From Planctomycetota bacterium (GTDB lineage Bacteria > Planctomycetota > JACOTG01 > JAJDCM01), in assembly GCA_029260825.1 (NCBI GenBank), contig JAJDCM010000337.1, positions 1 through 48,239 on the forward strand: DNA of 48,239 nucleotides, read 5' to 3'. Below, piece by piece: positions 15,396 through 25,697 of this stretch (position 1 is the stretch's first letter; every line of letters starts with the position of its first letter). The notes below the pieces were generated by a model. It made no database searches. It was not told the DNA's origin and saw only the letters and a list, made by a program, of their open reading frames with translations. Both the position numbers and the translations under genes were made by a program.

Positions 15396-15818
15396 CTACT
15401 TGCTCCTGAGTTTCTCCCGGATCGAAATCCGCCGAGCAAGCGTCAACTTATCCTCGTAACCAAGGTCGGTTCGAGTGTCACACTCTCCCAGCTTCTCCCG
15501 GTCTTCGGCAAGTGACTCGTCCGTCACTTCCTCCGGCTTTTCCGCCTGGTTTGCAAGGATGGTCACTTTGTCGTGATCTACCTGCACGAAGCCACCATAA
15601 ACTCCGAAACGAATCGTCCCTTCCGATGTTTCCATGCGAAGGATTCCGATTCCAAGCTGACCGATATAGGGCGCGTGACCTGGCATGAAACCAATCTCGC
15701 CCTGGTCGTATCCGGAGACGATCACCTTGCTGGCATCTGATTCAAAAAGAATCCGATCCGGTGTTACGACCGAACAGCTGAGTTGGCCCGAAGTCGTTGA
15801 GGTAGTCGCGTCAGCCAC
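15396..15818 (-). CDS. atpC: ATP synthase F1 subunit epsilon
   Basis: 140 aa. Central-stalk subunit that couples rotation to catalysis and can inhibit ATP hydrolysis. The N-terminal beta-sandwich is clear (SCSVVTPDRILFESDASKV, GEIGFMPGHAP, VYGGFVQVDHDKVTILA), followed by the helical hairpin (residues about 93-140). Last gene of the atp operon, 3 bp after atpD. The C-terminal part, with DTRTDLGYEDKL, is less conserved than the rest. Confidence 0.95.
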   Translation of the reverse strand: MADATTSTTSGQLSCSVVTPDRILFESDASKVIVSGYDQGEIGFMPGHAPYIGQLGIGILRMETSEGTIRFGVYGGFVQVDHDKVTILANQAEKPEEVTDESLAEDREKLGECDTRTDLGYEDKLTLARRISIREKLRSK

Positions 15819-15821
15819 GGT

Positions 15822-17255
<1,434 letters not shown>

Positions 17256-17259
17256 TTAA

Positions 17260-18156
17260 CTATCCCTTGAGAGCCTCCACGCCACCCATGATCTCTGCGA
17301 GTTCCTGGGTGATCGCGGCTTGACGCGCCTTGTTATATGTCCGGCGAAGTGAACCGATGATATCGCCGGCATTATCGGTAGCAACTTTCATGGCAACTCT
17401 GCGGGCACTTTGCTCGCTTGCCTGAGCCTCCACGAGAGCTCGCAAAACTTTGATCTTCACGGAAAGAGGAACGATCTCTCGAAGAATCGTTCCCGGGTCA
17501 GGCTCGAAGATGAACTCGGTTGAACCAACCTTCGCCTTCTCCTCCGAACCCTTATTGGCCTCTGGCTCAGCCTCGGACGCCACCGGCAAAATTTGCCAAT
17601 CGGTCGGATACTGACGGCCCGCAGAATGAAAATGGCAAAAGACAATCAAGAACCGCTGGATCTCTCCCGCCATGAACTGCCGGATAAACTTCTCCGTCAT
17701 TTCGTTCGCGTCGGCAAAGCTCACGTCATCGGAAAGATGAAGGTAGGTATCCGCCATCTCGATTTTACGCGAGCTAAAAAACCGGATTCCCTTCTTGCCG
17801 GAAACATACAAGTCGACCTCTCGACCTGCTTCTCGCTCCGCGGAAAGAAGTTCGTTCGCTCTTCGAATGAGGTTGGTGTTGTAAGCACCGCACAAGCCTC
17901 GGTTCGACGTGATCAACAAGATCGCTGATCGCTCGACCGTGGCTGCGCCCTTCATCAAACCCGACCGCTGCTCTTCAGGAACCGCGGAGAGTCGATCCAT
18001 CATTTCGTTAAGCTTTTCAGCATACGGAACCGTCGCGTTGATTCTGTCCTGCGCCCTCTTGAGCTTGGACGTCGCAACCAGCTCCATGGTCCGCGTAATC
18101 TTACGCGTTGACTCGATGGAGGTGATCCGCTTCAGAATCTCACGTGCCTTAGCCAC
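17260..18156 (-). CDS. atpG: ATP synthase F1 subunit gamma
   Basis: 298 aa. Rotating central shaft. Both conserved coiled-coil ends are present: N-terminal REILKRITSIESTRKITRTM and C-terminal RRVAMKVATDNAGDIIGSL...NKARQAAITQEL. RGLCGAYN marks the Rossmann-like middle. The start is GTG, overlapping the atpA stop by one base (TAGTG), so translation is coupled. An acidic insertion around residues 185-210 (SEAEPEANKGSEEKAK) is longer than in many homologues. Confidence 0.96.
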   Translation of the reverse strand: MAKAREILKRITSIESTRKITRTMELVATSKLKRAQDRINATVPYAEKLNEMMDRLSAVPEEQRSGLMKGAATVERSAILLITSNRGLCGAYNTNLIRRANELLSAEREAGREVDLYVSGKKGIRFFSSRKIEMADTYLHLSDDVSFADANEMTEKFIRQFMAGEIQRFLIVFCHFHSAGRQYPTDWQILPVASEAEPEANKGSEEKAKVGSTEFIFEPDPGTILREIVPLSVKIKVLRALVEAQASEQSARRVAMKVATDNAGDIIGSLRRTYNKARQAAITQELAEIMGGVEALKG

Positions 18157-19676
18157 TACGCATCCTTCTTCTTGAACGTTGCGAGGAAATCCTGTGCCTC
18201 ACTCGCCATCTTCTTTTCGGTATCGTCGCTGATGGTCTTTTCACTTTGAATGGCATTCAAGATTTCCGGAGTGTTTCCCCGGAGATGCTTGATCCACCCG
18301 GCCTCGAAGGCAGCCACTTCCGAGGCCTCAACCTTATCGAGGTATCCCTTGGCTCCCGTCCAGATGGAGGCAACCTGCTCTTCAAACGGCATGGGGACAT
18401 ACTGGCCCTGCTTGAGAAGCTCGACCATACGCTCACCACGATTCAGCTGGGCCTGAGTCGCAGCATCCAGGTCACTTCCGAGCTGAGCAAATGCCTCCAG
18501 CTCTCGATACTGAGCCAGATCCAGTCGGAGAGAACCCGCCACCTTCTTCATGGCTTTCGTCTGAGCTTTTCCACCCACACGAGACACCGAGATTCCGACG
18601 TTAATTGCCGGCCTCACACCCGAGAAGAAAAGCTCAGGCTGAAGGAAGATCTGTCCATCGGTAATCGAAATCACGTTCGTTGGAATATAGGCAGACACGT
18701 CACCCGCTTGGGTTTCGATGATCGGAAGCGCGGTAAGGCTTCCTCCGCCTTTTTCGTCCGAAAGCTTCGCGGCTCGCTCAAGCAACCGGGAGTGAAGATA
18801 AAACACGTCACCCGGATAGGCCTCACGACCAGGCGGACGCCTGAGAAGAAGAGACAGCTGGCGATAAGCCTGAGCCTGCTTGGAAAGATCGTCATACACG
18901 CAGAGGGTGTGTTTGCCCTCTTCGTAGACGAAGTGTTCCGCCATCGCAACCCCTGCATACGGTGCGATATACTGGAGAGGAGCCGAGTTCTGCGCGGTTG
19001 CCATGACCACGATGGTGTAGTCCATCGCACCATGGGCCTTCAGCTTGTCGACGACTCCAGCAACCGTGGATGCCTTTTGACCGATCGAAACATAGACGCA
19101 AATCACGCCTGTGTCCTTCTGGTTGATGATGGCATCAATCGCGATTGCCGTCTTTCCCGTACCTCGGTCACCGATGATGAGCTCTCGTTGGCCACGGCCA
19201 ATCGGAATCATAGCGTCGATGGATTTCAGACCGGTCTGGAGAGGTTCTTCGACCCCTTGTCGATCGGCTACGCCGGGTGCTCGAGACTCCACATAGCGGG
19301 TGTGAGTCGCGTTGATCGGCCCTTTTCCGTCGAGGGGCCGGCCCAGTGGGTCAACGACTCGACCAATCAGGGCTTCACCCGCAGGAACCGCAAGAACCCG
19401 ATTCAGGCGCTTAACCGTCTGACCTTCGACGATGGATCCGTAGTCACCCAAAATCACGACACCGACCGAGTCTTCCTCAAGGTTGAGGGTAAGCCCGATC
19501 TCGCCGCCTGCGAACTCGACCATCTCGCTAGCCATGCAGTTCGAGAGACCATGAACACGAGCGATCCCATCGCCCGCCTCCAGCACGGTGCCGATTTCTT
19601 CGACAGCCACACTGGACTCAAAGCCCTCGATCTCACGCTTGATAACAGATGTAATCTCTTCTGGATTGATCTTCAT
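18156..19676 (-). CDS. atpA: ATP synthase F1 subunit alpha
   Basis: 506 aa, usual length. Non-catalytic nucleotide-binding subunit of the F1 hexamer. Walker [53 protein letters not shown] and the C-terminal helical domain are intact. ATG start, 58 bp after atpH. Confidence 0.98.
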   Translation of the reverse strand: MKINPEEITSVIKREIEGFESSVAVEEIGTVLEAGDGIARVHGLSNCMASEMVEFAGGEIGLTLNLEEDSVGVVILGDYGSIVEGQTVKRLNRVLAVPAGEALIGRVVDPLGRPLDGKGPINATHTRYVESRAPGVADRQGVEEPLQTGLKSIDAMIPIGRGQRELIIGDRGTGKTAIAIDAIINQKDTGVICVYVSIGQKASTVAGVVDKLKAHGAMDYTIVVMATAQNSAPLQYIAPYAGVAMAEHFVYEEGKHTLCVYDDLSKQAQAYRQLSLLLRRPPGREAYPGDVFYLHSRLLERAAKLSDEKGGGSLTALPIIETQAGDVSAYIPTNVISITDGQIFLQPELFFSGVRPAINVGISVSRVGGKAQTKAMKKVAGSLRLDLAQYRELEAFAQLGSDLDAATQAQLNRGERMVELLKQGQYVPMPFEEQVASIWTGAKGYLDKVEASEVAAFEAGWIKHLRGNTPEILNAIQSEKTISDDTEKKMASEAQDFLATFKKKDA

Positions 19677-19734
19677 GATTCAGACCGACGGTTGAACCTT
19701 TGTATTCTAGGTTTTCAGGATCCGCCCACAATTT

Positions 19735-20283
19735 TCAAAACATGCGGGCCCGCAAATCCTCGAGTTGGCGCCTAACACTCCCATCCAGCCGGATGTCTCC
19801 GACCTGGATGATGGCCCCACCAATGATGTCGGGGTCAATCTCGACATCCAGCGTTACTTTTTCGGAGAGGTACTCAGAAATGACTTTTTCAGCTTCCCGG
19901 GTCATCTCCTCTCCGAAGTCCTGGGAATAAACAATCGTCCCTCTGGAGAGTCCCGCTCGCACATCACCCAGTGCAAAGAAGGCCCGGCAGATCGACTGAA
20001 AGTTCACCATGCGGCCCTTGCGGACCAGCACACCCAGAAAGTCATGAAAAAGCTTTCCCGCAGGCTGCTGTGTATCCAGGGTTAACCCCAAGACCTTTAG
20101 TTTCGCCGTCTCCGGAACGGTCGGAGAAACAAGAACCCCGCCCAATTCGGGCGACTTCTTCCATCCATCGAGGAAGGATTCAACTTCCGCGACCAGAGGC
20201 TCAAGGATCTTCTTTTCTTCTCCAAGCTGAAGAAGGGCTGTCGCGTAAACGGTCGCCAGGGGATCCGTCGCAATCATTGCCAT
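19735..20283 (-). CDS. atpH: ATP synthase F1 subunit delta
   Basis: 182 aa. Peripheral-stalk cap joining F1 to subunit b. The N-terminal helical domain starts ATDPLATVYATALLQLGEE and the conserved C-terminal signature is DPDIIGGAIIQVGDIRLDGSV. Lies 15 bp after atpF. Confidence 0.94.
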   Translation of the reverse strand: MAMIATDPLATVYATALLQLGEEKKILEPLVAEVESFLDGWKKSPELGGVLVSPTVPETAKLKVLGLTLDTQQPAGKLFHDFLGVLVRKGRMVNFQSICRAFFALGDVRAGLSRGTIVYSQDFGEEMTREAEKVISEYLSEKVTLDVEIDPDIIGGAIIQVGDIRLDGSVRRQLEDLRARMF

Positions 20284-20298
20284 CGGATTGGCCTCCGT

Positions 20299-20850
20299 CT
20301 ATGCATCGCTCTTACCCTTACCGAGGCTCGAAAGAGCATCCTTCGCCAACTTCTGGTTGTCCTCGGAGCTCAGATTTTTCTTCAAGACCTTTTCCGCGAC
20401 CTTGATCGAAATATCCACGGCCTCGGTTCGGATCTGCTCCAGGGCCTTATCCCGCGCCAGGTCAATCTCGCGACGTCCGCGATCAATCATGGTCTGGGCT
20501 TCATCTTGAGCCTTGGATTCAATCTCTTGCCGGAGGACGACCGCGTCACGGCGCCCCTCTTCCACGATGGCGTGAGCTTCGGACTTTGCCTGGGAAAGAT
20601 GCTCTTCATACTCACGCATCTTCACTTCGGCCTCGCCCTGCAAGCGTTCGGCGGTTTCCACCGACTCCCGAATGGAAGTTTCACGCTTATCAAGCGCCGT
20701 AAGAAGGGGCTTCCAGGCGAATTTGCCGAGGACGAAGATGAGTCCACCAAAGACGACCCACGTCCAGATGATGAGCCCAGGAGTGTCCTCGAGGAGAACG
20801 CTCAGGCCCCCACCTTCCGCCATGACAATTTGCTGTACAAACAGGTCCAT
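20299..20850 (-). CDS. atpF: ATP synthase F0 subunit b
   Basis: 183 aa. Peripheral stalk: one membrane helix (about residues 25-44, LIIWTWVVFGGLIFVLGKF) followed by a long charged helix rich in K/E/R/A (50-160) that dimerises and meets subunit delta. Only one b gene is present in the operon, so a b2 homodimer is likely. Confidence 0.94.
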   Translation of the reverse strand: MDLFVQQIVMAEGGGLSVLLEDTPGLIIWTWVVFGGLIFVLGKFAWKPLLTALDKRETSIRESVETAERLQGEAEVKMREYEEHLSQAKSEAHAIVEEGRRDAVVLRQEIESKAQDEAQTMIDRGRREIDLARDKALEQIRTEAVDISIKVAEKVLKKNLSSEDNQKLAKDALSSLGKGKSDA

Positions 20851-20933
20851 GCGACCATTCCTGATGAAGCTGGCCCACCAGCAATGAGATTCATTACCGG
20901 TAGTCCAAACCGAAAGCTAGCCGGAAGATCGAA

Positions 20934-21305
20934 TTAGCCGGTCACCTTGAGGGCGACGAGCAGACAGATGATGGCGCCGAAAAGGGCGACGCCTTCAATC
21001 AGGGCTGCGGTAAGGATCATTGCGCCACTGATGTTTCCTGCAGCTTCTGGCTGACGAGCGATGGATTCACAAGCCGCGGATGCGATGCGGGAAATGCCAA
21101 AGCCAGCGCCAAAGACGAGGAAGCCAACGCCGATGCCAGCTCCGAGTCCGACCAGACCACCACCAAGCGTCACGCCGGGAGCGGCAGTAACAGCTTCCGT
21201 ATCGCCTTCAGGCGGTGCAGCCAGAACAGCAGCCGGTGCCAATGCCATCAGCAGAACGCCTGCCGCAACAACCAAGAACATCCATTTGGAGATTTGCCGT
21301 CTCAC
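20934..21305 (-). CDS. atpE: ATP synthase F0 subunit c with signal-peptide-like N-terminus
   Basis: 123 aa from GTG at 21305, chosen because GGAGGA (21320-21315) lies 9 nt upstream; an in-frame extension further up has no such support. Residues 1-30 form a signal-peptide-like leader (MFLVVAAGVLLMALAPAAVLA), then a Pro/Glu-rich linker, then the two c-ring helices (about 46-72 and 93-121) with the R-Q-P loop (84-86). The ion-binding carboxylate is Glu104 in ALIEGVALFG. No Ser follows it and no Q/E/S sodium triad is seen, so a proton-driven ring is likely. The rotor inserts c subunits in the membrane. Confidence 0.95.
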   Translation of the reverse strand: MRRQISKWMFLVVAAGVLLMALAPAAVLAAPPEGDTEAVTAAPGVTLGGGLVGLGAGIGVGFLVFGAGFGISRIASAACESIARQPEAAGNISGAMILTAALIEGVALFGAIICLLVALKVTG

Positions 21306-21384
21306 GATTCCGAGTCCTCCATTTTCTTCTATGCTGGCGCCCTTAGGACGCCACGTCGAGTGCCTCAGGTTTCCAATTGAAGCA

Positions 21385-22278
21385 CTAGTGCTCCGGATGA
21401 AGCGCTGCTCCGATAAACACTGCGGACAAAAATGTGAAAATATAAGCCTGAAGAAACGCCACAAAAACCTCCAGGCACGAGATCGCAACCGCACCCGCCA
21501 CGGAGGCAGGGATCACGACGTAGAAAAGCTGCTTGAAAGCAATGATGAACGCGACCAGCACAAACAAGATGGTGTGGCCAGCGGTCATGTTCGCAAAGAG
21601 TCGAACGGTCAAGGCAAAGATTTTGGCAAAGAGACCGATGACTTCAATCACAAAGAGAAGAGGCTTGAGAAGGGTCGGGACTCCGTGAGGAATCAGGTTG
21701 ACCCAAAAACCGCCGATTCCTTGTTCTCTCATCCCACCCGTCAACATCATGAACAGGGTCATCGTGGCAAGACCTGCGGTCACACAGAAATGTGACGTCG
21801 GTGTCGACGACCCCGGGATCATCCCCAGAATATTCATGGTCGCAATGAAGAAGAACGATGAGAGCAGGTAAGGAGTGTAGCGGTCTGCATCTTCTTTCTT
21901 ATGGAAGTACTTCAAGATGAAGTTCTCCTGAAAGAAGACGATGATCAGCTCAAGAAGATTGCGAAGACCCCGAGGAACCGTCCCCTGTCTGGCCGCTGCC
22001 TTGGCGGCAAGGACCATGATCAAGCTCAACAGAATCGCGGAGAGAATCATCCACACCAGATGATTCGTGATGCTGAGGTTGACGCCGAAGATCTCCAGGG
22101 GAACGTAGACCGTGCGATGAAAAACATGGCCCATCACGTCATCGAGCGGATTCCCACCACCGGACGCCATGGCTGCTTGCCCGAAAAAGAGGGCCAAGAC
22201 CAGCGCCAAAAGCGTGGATGGGAGCCATCGAGTCGGCCCCGTCAAACTGGTTCTGCCCCTAGGCATTCTGTTCTCCAT
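21385..22278 (-). CDS. atpB: ATP synthase F0 subunit a
   Basis: 297 aa. Stator channel for protons. The essential arginine is Arg226 in VRLFANMTAGH; about six membrane segments follow an N-terminal hydrophobic stretch (about 18-37) that reads like a signal peptide ending in QAAMAS. The start overlaps the atpI end by 20 bp. The 79-bp gap to atpE holds only the atpE ribosome site. Confidence 0.95.
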   Translation of the reverse strand: MENRMPRGRTSLTGPTRWLPSTLLALVLALFFGQAAMASGGGNPLDDVMGHVFHRTVYVPLEIFGVNLSITNHLVWMILSAILLSLIMVLAAKAAARQGTVPRGLRNLLELIIVFFQENFILKYFHKKEDADRYTPYLLSSFFFIATMNILGMIPGSSTPTSHFCVTAGLATMTLFMMLTGGMREQGIGGFWVNLIPHGVPTLLKPLLFVIEVIGLFAKIFALTVRLFANMTAGHTILFVLVAFIIAFKQLFYVVIPASVAGAVAISCLEVFVAFLQAYIFTFLSAVFIGAALHPEH

Positions 22279-22717
22279 CCTGTCCCCTGATCGGTCGGGA
22301 CAGGCTTATTTTGTCGGGAAAGAGCCACTCGCGAATCGAGTAGAGCTCCAGAACCATGAACAGGAAATGAAAGCCGACAACCGAGAGACCAAGCGCATAC
22401 GGATTGACCGCAGTCAGCTGGATCAAGGCCAAGACGGCAAACATCACCATGAAGAGCCGAAGGAGAAAACCTCCGAGCACGGCTCCGATCAAAGCTGTGG
22501 GCGATTTCTGCAGCCCCCATTTCACCAGGGCAAAGCCGATCACACCATTCACGAGACTGATGGATCCACCGATGATGACTCCCTGCATGGCCAAAACGCC
22601 ATAGGTCTGGCCCACGTACCACGCAACCAGAACCATCACCGGCAAGCCGATGAGGAGCATCTTCATCCAAAAGCCGTCAGGCCGACGGTCCACAGCACCA
22701 TCCTCTTTTCTAAACAT
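22259..22717 (-). CDS. atpI: AtpI-like F0 assembly/membrane protein
   Basis: 152 aa with four membrane segments (about residues 18-36, 43-66, 75-95, 100-122). It sits in the atpI position, directly before atpB, and has the small-hydrophobic four-helix plan of AtpI-type proteins that help c-ring assembly or ion uptake. Two in-frame ATGs compete; GAGGAGG (22730-22724) is 6 nt before the second ATG (22717) but abuts the first (22723), so the second is chosen. Overlaps atpZ by 8 bp. Sequence similarity to classic AtpI is weak. Confidence 0.8.
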   Translation of the reverse strand: MFRKEDGAVDRRPDGFWMKMLLIGLPVMVLVAWYVGQTYGVLAMQGVIIGGSISLVNGVIGFALVKWGLQKSPTALIGAVLGGFLLRLFMVMFAVLALIQLTAVNPYALGLSVVGFHFLFMVLELYSIREWLFPDKISLSRPIRGQDGEQNA

Positions 22718-23156
22718 CGTCATCCTCCTCAGGAGGGGCGATGCTCACTTCCTTTGCAACTCCGCCATTCCCATCATTACTTTGAACGGACGAATCCGAA
22801 CTCGGTTGGGAGTTCAGACCGCCAGGAAAGACGGTTCTTATCAGCTGATAGATTCCTGCAACTCCCCCGAACGCCCCCCCGGTCAACAGAAACCAGGGAC
22901 TCGTTTCAAGAGTGTTATCAAGCCACAAGCCAAATGCAACCGGCAGCCCAACGACCGCGGCGAACTGCAGGCCGAGGCTCGAATACCTCAGATACTGCTG
23001 GGCCTTAGGTTGCTTGAGCTTTGCGATGAATTCGGCTCTTGCCTGCAGGGCCGTTTGGAGGCATCCTGGCCCCCTTTCAAGCGTGCAGGCTCTTTCCGCG
23101 AAGCCTCGATCCAGACGGTGTCGAGGCCCGCTTTTGGCCATGGAAGGCGGGAGCAT
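22710..23156 (-). CDS. atpZ: AtpZ-like ATP synthase accessory protein
   Basis: 148 aa from ATG at 23156, which has AGGGGG 6 nt upstream; the frame stays open further up without comparable support. The core (RYSSLGLQFAAVV, FGLWLDNTLETSPWFLL, AGIYQLIR; about residues 55-105) matches the two-helix AtpZ/AtpQ proteins that head many atp operons. Flanks are divergent: a basic N-terminus and an acidic Gly/Ser/Asp-rich tail ending EEDDDV. First gene of the operon; its promoter should lie in the 94 bp facing the glutaredoxin-like gene. Confidence 0.85.
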   Translation of the reverse strand: MLPPSMAKSGPRHRLDRGFAERACTLERGPGCLQTALQARAEFIAKLKQPKAQQYLRYSSLGLQFAAVVGLPVAFGLWLDNTLETSPWFLLTGGAFGGVAGIYQLIRTVFPGGLNSQPSSDSSVQSNDGNGGVAKEVSIAPPEEDDDV

Positions 23157-23250
23157 AGCAAACCCCCTGGGGGGTGTCAAACTCTCTCCGGCGACAGATT
23201 TCCAACGGGATCGGATGATTCGAAAGGGGTATGAAAGCCATACATTGATC

Positions 23251-23631
23251 ATGGTCATTACGTGTCCAAAATGCTCTCGCACTCATCCCGTCAGCGCGGT
23301 GGAAAACGCCGGTGTTGTCCGCTGCACCTGCAGCGAAACCCTTCGGCTTCCGTTTCCCGATTCCCCGACTCGAGGTCATCATCTCGTGGTTATCAGCCGG
23401 GCCGACCCGGTTTGCCCACTTTGTGCGGAAGCCCTGGCGGTGATCGAGACAGAGCGCGAAAAGAGTGTCCACTCCGTTCACCTGGATCTCATCGACATCT
23501 GCGACCATTCGCTTTTGCAATCCTCTTTTCCCCATGACATTCCCGTCGTTTTTGTGAATGGACGCTACCGCTTTCGAGGCCATGTCGAGCCCGTGCTGCT
23601 AGGAGCCCTCCTCAAGAAAGCACCCGCCTGA
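23251..23631 (+). CDS. Glutaredoxin-like (DUF836-type) protein with N-terminal Cys cluster
   Basis: 126 aa from ATG at 23251. The N-terminal 30 residues hold CPKC (5-8) and CTC (25-27), spaced like a small zinc ribbon. The rest is a glutaredoxin-like fold: CPLC (55-58) as redox pair, then IPVVFVNGR with the cis-proline and RFRGHVEPVLLGALL. Such proteins act in thiol-disulfide exchange; the partner is unknown. The zinc-ribbon-plus-glutaredoxin order is unusual. Divergent from the atp operon. No ribosome site is evident, and the frame extends upstream without likely coding content. Confidence 0.78.
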   Translation: MVITCPKCSRTHPVSAVENAGVVRCTCSETLRLPFPDSPTRGHHLVVISRADPVCPLCAEALAVIETEREKSVHSVHLDLIDICDHSLLQSSFPHDIPVVFVNGRYRFRGHVEPVLLGALLKKAPA

Positions 23632-23647
23632 AGCCTCCTCCGCTTCG

Positions 23648-23694
23648 CTGGGTGCCACCCGTCAAGTCAAAAAAATTGAGCAACTGGGTGCCAC
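23648..23694. repeat. Short direct repeat CTGGGTGCCAC
   Basis: CTGGGTGCCAC occurs at 23648-23658 and 23684-23694, 36 bp apart, in the 197-bp gap between the glutaredoxin-like and glycosyltransferase genes, separated by an A-rich stretch. The core GGTGCCAC recurs in the leader at 31995-32002. It could be a fragment of a dispersed repeat; nothing else recognisable is in this gap. Confidence 0.5.
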
Positions 23695-23828
23695 GGGGCC
23701 TGTTTTTTCACACATAACCCAAAGATATGATTGGATTTGACCACAACATCAAAAGGGGATAACCTTGAGTGTCGATTCACTCATCCCCCTCCTGAAACCC
23801 ACGAAAACTCCCCTCCCTGACCCACACT

Positions 23829-24935
23829 ATGAAAATAGCTCATCTCATCGATCACCTTTCCCCGTCCCTTGAGACCAGAATTCACGATGTGGAGGCCATT
23901 CTGAACCTCCTCTCATCGTCCGGTGTTTCCTCTCAGCTTCTCCTTCCCCCACCACAAGGTGGGAAACGGGTCTTTCCGCTTCCCGGATTTGGCCTTCCCG
24001 TGCCGCTGCAAACGTGGCGCCGAATCCTCTCAAGTGACGAGTTTGCCCTCGCCCATTTTCACGGAGCGACGAGCTACGCGGCGAGTATGGGCATCTTTTG
24101 TCTCCTCACCGGCCTTCCGAGCATCGTTTCTCTGGAAAGGAACTTTGACGGAAAAAAGATCATGGCGGCTCTCGGAAACTGCCGCGTCCGTCCGTCCCGG
24201 ATCCTTTGCTCCACCAAGATCGATGCTGCCCGAGCTCAGGAGCGACTCCCCGATCTATCGGTTGACTACCTGCCGTCACCCGTGGACATCACCCGGTTCC
24301 CCCGCGGAGACGGGCTTGGTTACCGTCACCGATCCGGGATCGCTCAGCAGAATCCAATGATCCTGATTCTGGGTCCGAATCCGCTGGAAGTTCTGGGAGG
24401 TGGCATGGAGAAGATTCTCAACCTTCATCAACGCAACCTCATTGGACTCCTCCCACTCGGTCAGGACAGCGAGAAGCTGCGACAGGAGATTGGCCGCGAA
24501 TTTGGACGCGAACATCGCCTGCGTGTTCTCTGCGATGAAACACCCAGCGATTCCGTTCTTCGGGATGCGATCGCCGCCGCCGATATGGTCTTCGTTCTTC
24601 CCGATTGCCCGCAAGCTGATCAGCGCATCATCGACACATGGTGCACAGCCCATCCCTTGATCACCATGGATCGGGGAGAATCCGGATTGCTGGTAAGAAA
24701 CGGTATCGATGGGACGGTCTGCGACTCCGATACCGCCGTGGTGAGGGCGATCGCCGAAATCTTCTCCGATCCGAGTCGGGGCGCAACTCACGCCAGAAAC
24801 GGAATGGCTCGCATCCTGTCCGAGTTCGAAACGTCAAAAGTGATTCGTCGACTCTGCGCGATCTACGCCAATACGATTGAAGAGTACGAAGAGGGACCAG
24901 GCCGCTGGCATTGGCGACAGCTCCTTGCCGGATGA
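23829..24935 (+). CDS. Glycosyltransferase, GT-B fold (GT4-like)
   Basis: 368 aa. N-terminal Rossmann half starts MKIAHLIDHLSPSLETRIHDVEAIL, with HFHGATSYAASMGI and CSTKIDAARAQERL...VDYLPSPVDITRF as in GT4 acceptor domains. The C-terminal half (from about residue 180) has ILGPNPLEVLGG...AADMVFVLPDCPQADQRIIDTW...MDRGESGLLVRNGIDG, the usual place of the nucleotide-sugar site, but the E-x7-E motif is degenerate (the region reads DCPQADQR). Probably acts on envelope polysaccharide or lipid; donor and acceptor unknown. Convergent with plsC, 3 bp between stops. Confidence 0.8.
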   Translation: MKIAHLIDHLSPSLETRIHDVEAILNLLSSSGVSSQLLLPPPQGGKRVFPLPGFGLPVPLQTWRRILSSDEFALAHFHGATSYAASMGIFCLLTGLPSIVSLERNFDGKKIMAALGNCRVRPSRILCSTKIDAARAQERLPDLSVDYLPSPVDITRFPRGDGLGYRHRSGIAQQNPMILILGPNPLEVLGGGMEKILNLHQRNLIGLLPLGQDSEKLRQEIGREFGREHRLRVLCDETPSDSVLRDAIAAADMVFVLPDCPQADQRIIDTWCTAHPLITMDRGESGLLVRNGIDGTVCDSDTAVVRAIAEIFSDPSRGATHARNGMARILSEFETSKVIRRLCAIYANTIEEYEEGPGRWHWRQLLAG

Positions 24936-24938
24936 GAC

Positions 24939-25658
24939 CTACCGGGCGGAAACGCCCTCAGCCTCCAGAGCCTTGTCGTAATTCGACAGCTCAAGAATTT
25001 CCTGGCGAAGCACCGATAGCAACTCTCGATCTCTACCGTCGTAGTCGGAAACATTGATCGGTTCTCCGATGTGAATCTCGACGACCCCCGGCGTGGCCTT
25101 GATGCCGGTTGGCGGCATGAGCTGGAGCGAATTCCGGATCCCCACGGGAACGATGGGGAGCTCGCAAGCTCGGGCAAACAGGATAATCCCCCGTTTGAAG
25201 GGTCCAAGCTTGCCTTTTACGAACCGGGTGCCTTCCGGGAAAATCACAACGCTCCTCCCCACTTTTCGCACGTCGACCGCCGCGTCACGAAGAGCCTCGA
25301 TCGTCTGCTTCTTGCGATCTCGATCCAGAAAGACATGACCGCTGAGATGCATACACAGTCCGACAAAAGGAGCCCGACGCAACTCGGCCTTCGAAACGAA
25401 ACGCAAGTCTTCGAAAAGGGCGGCAAGGGAGATGATATCGAGGGAGCTTTGATGGTTCGATGCGAAAATGACCGGGCCTTTGATCTCATCATTCCCGCGG
25501 GAACTCACTTTGATTCGAGTCCACCAGAGTAGATTCCTCGCCCAGAGATGCTGCATGACCACGCAAGCTCTGCGCCAGAAAGGGTAGAGAATCAGGCCAA
25601 GAGAGCACCAGAACACCGTTGCCAGCAAAGCCATTCCCGTTCTCAGATAAACGATCAC
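24939..25658 (-). CDS. plsC: 1-acyl-sn-glycerol-3-phosphate acyltransferase
   Basis: 239 aa. N-terminal membrane helix (about 8-27), catalytic HX4D motif NHQSSLD (His69, Asp74), substrate motif FPEGTR (140-145) and the later VPVGIRNS. Adds the second acyl chain to lysophosphatidate in phospholipid synthesis. Last gene of the regulator/polyprenyl synthase/plsC run on this strand, with a 39-bp gap to the synthase, so membrane lipid and isoprenoid synthesis may be co-expressed. Confidence 0.93.
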   Translation of the reverse strand: MIVYLRTGMALLATVFWCSLGLILYPFWRRACVVMQHLWARNLLWWTRIKVSSRGNDEIKGPVIFASNHQSSLDIISLAALFEDLRFVSKAELRRAPFVGLCMHLSGHVFLDRDRKKQTIEALRDAAVDVRKVGRSVVIFPEGTRFVKGKLGPFKRGIILFARACELPIVPVGIRNSLQLMPPTGIKATPGVVEIHIGEPINVSDYDGRDRELLSVLRQEILELSNYDKALEAEGVSAR

Positions 25659-25697
25659 CTTGGTCCTCGGGTGCCTGGCGAATGGAAAACTTCGGGG

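Noticed and set aside
18246..19775. A 509-residue plus-strand open frame
   Set aside because: Antisense of atpA. Length comes from the codon bias of the real gene; no domain or start signal.
22912..23250. N-terminal extension of the glutaredoxin-like gene
   Set aside because: It is antisense to atpZ, reads like shadow sequence, and homologues begin near the CPKC motif.
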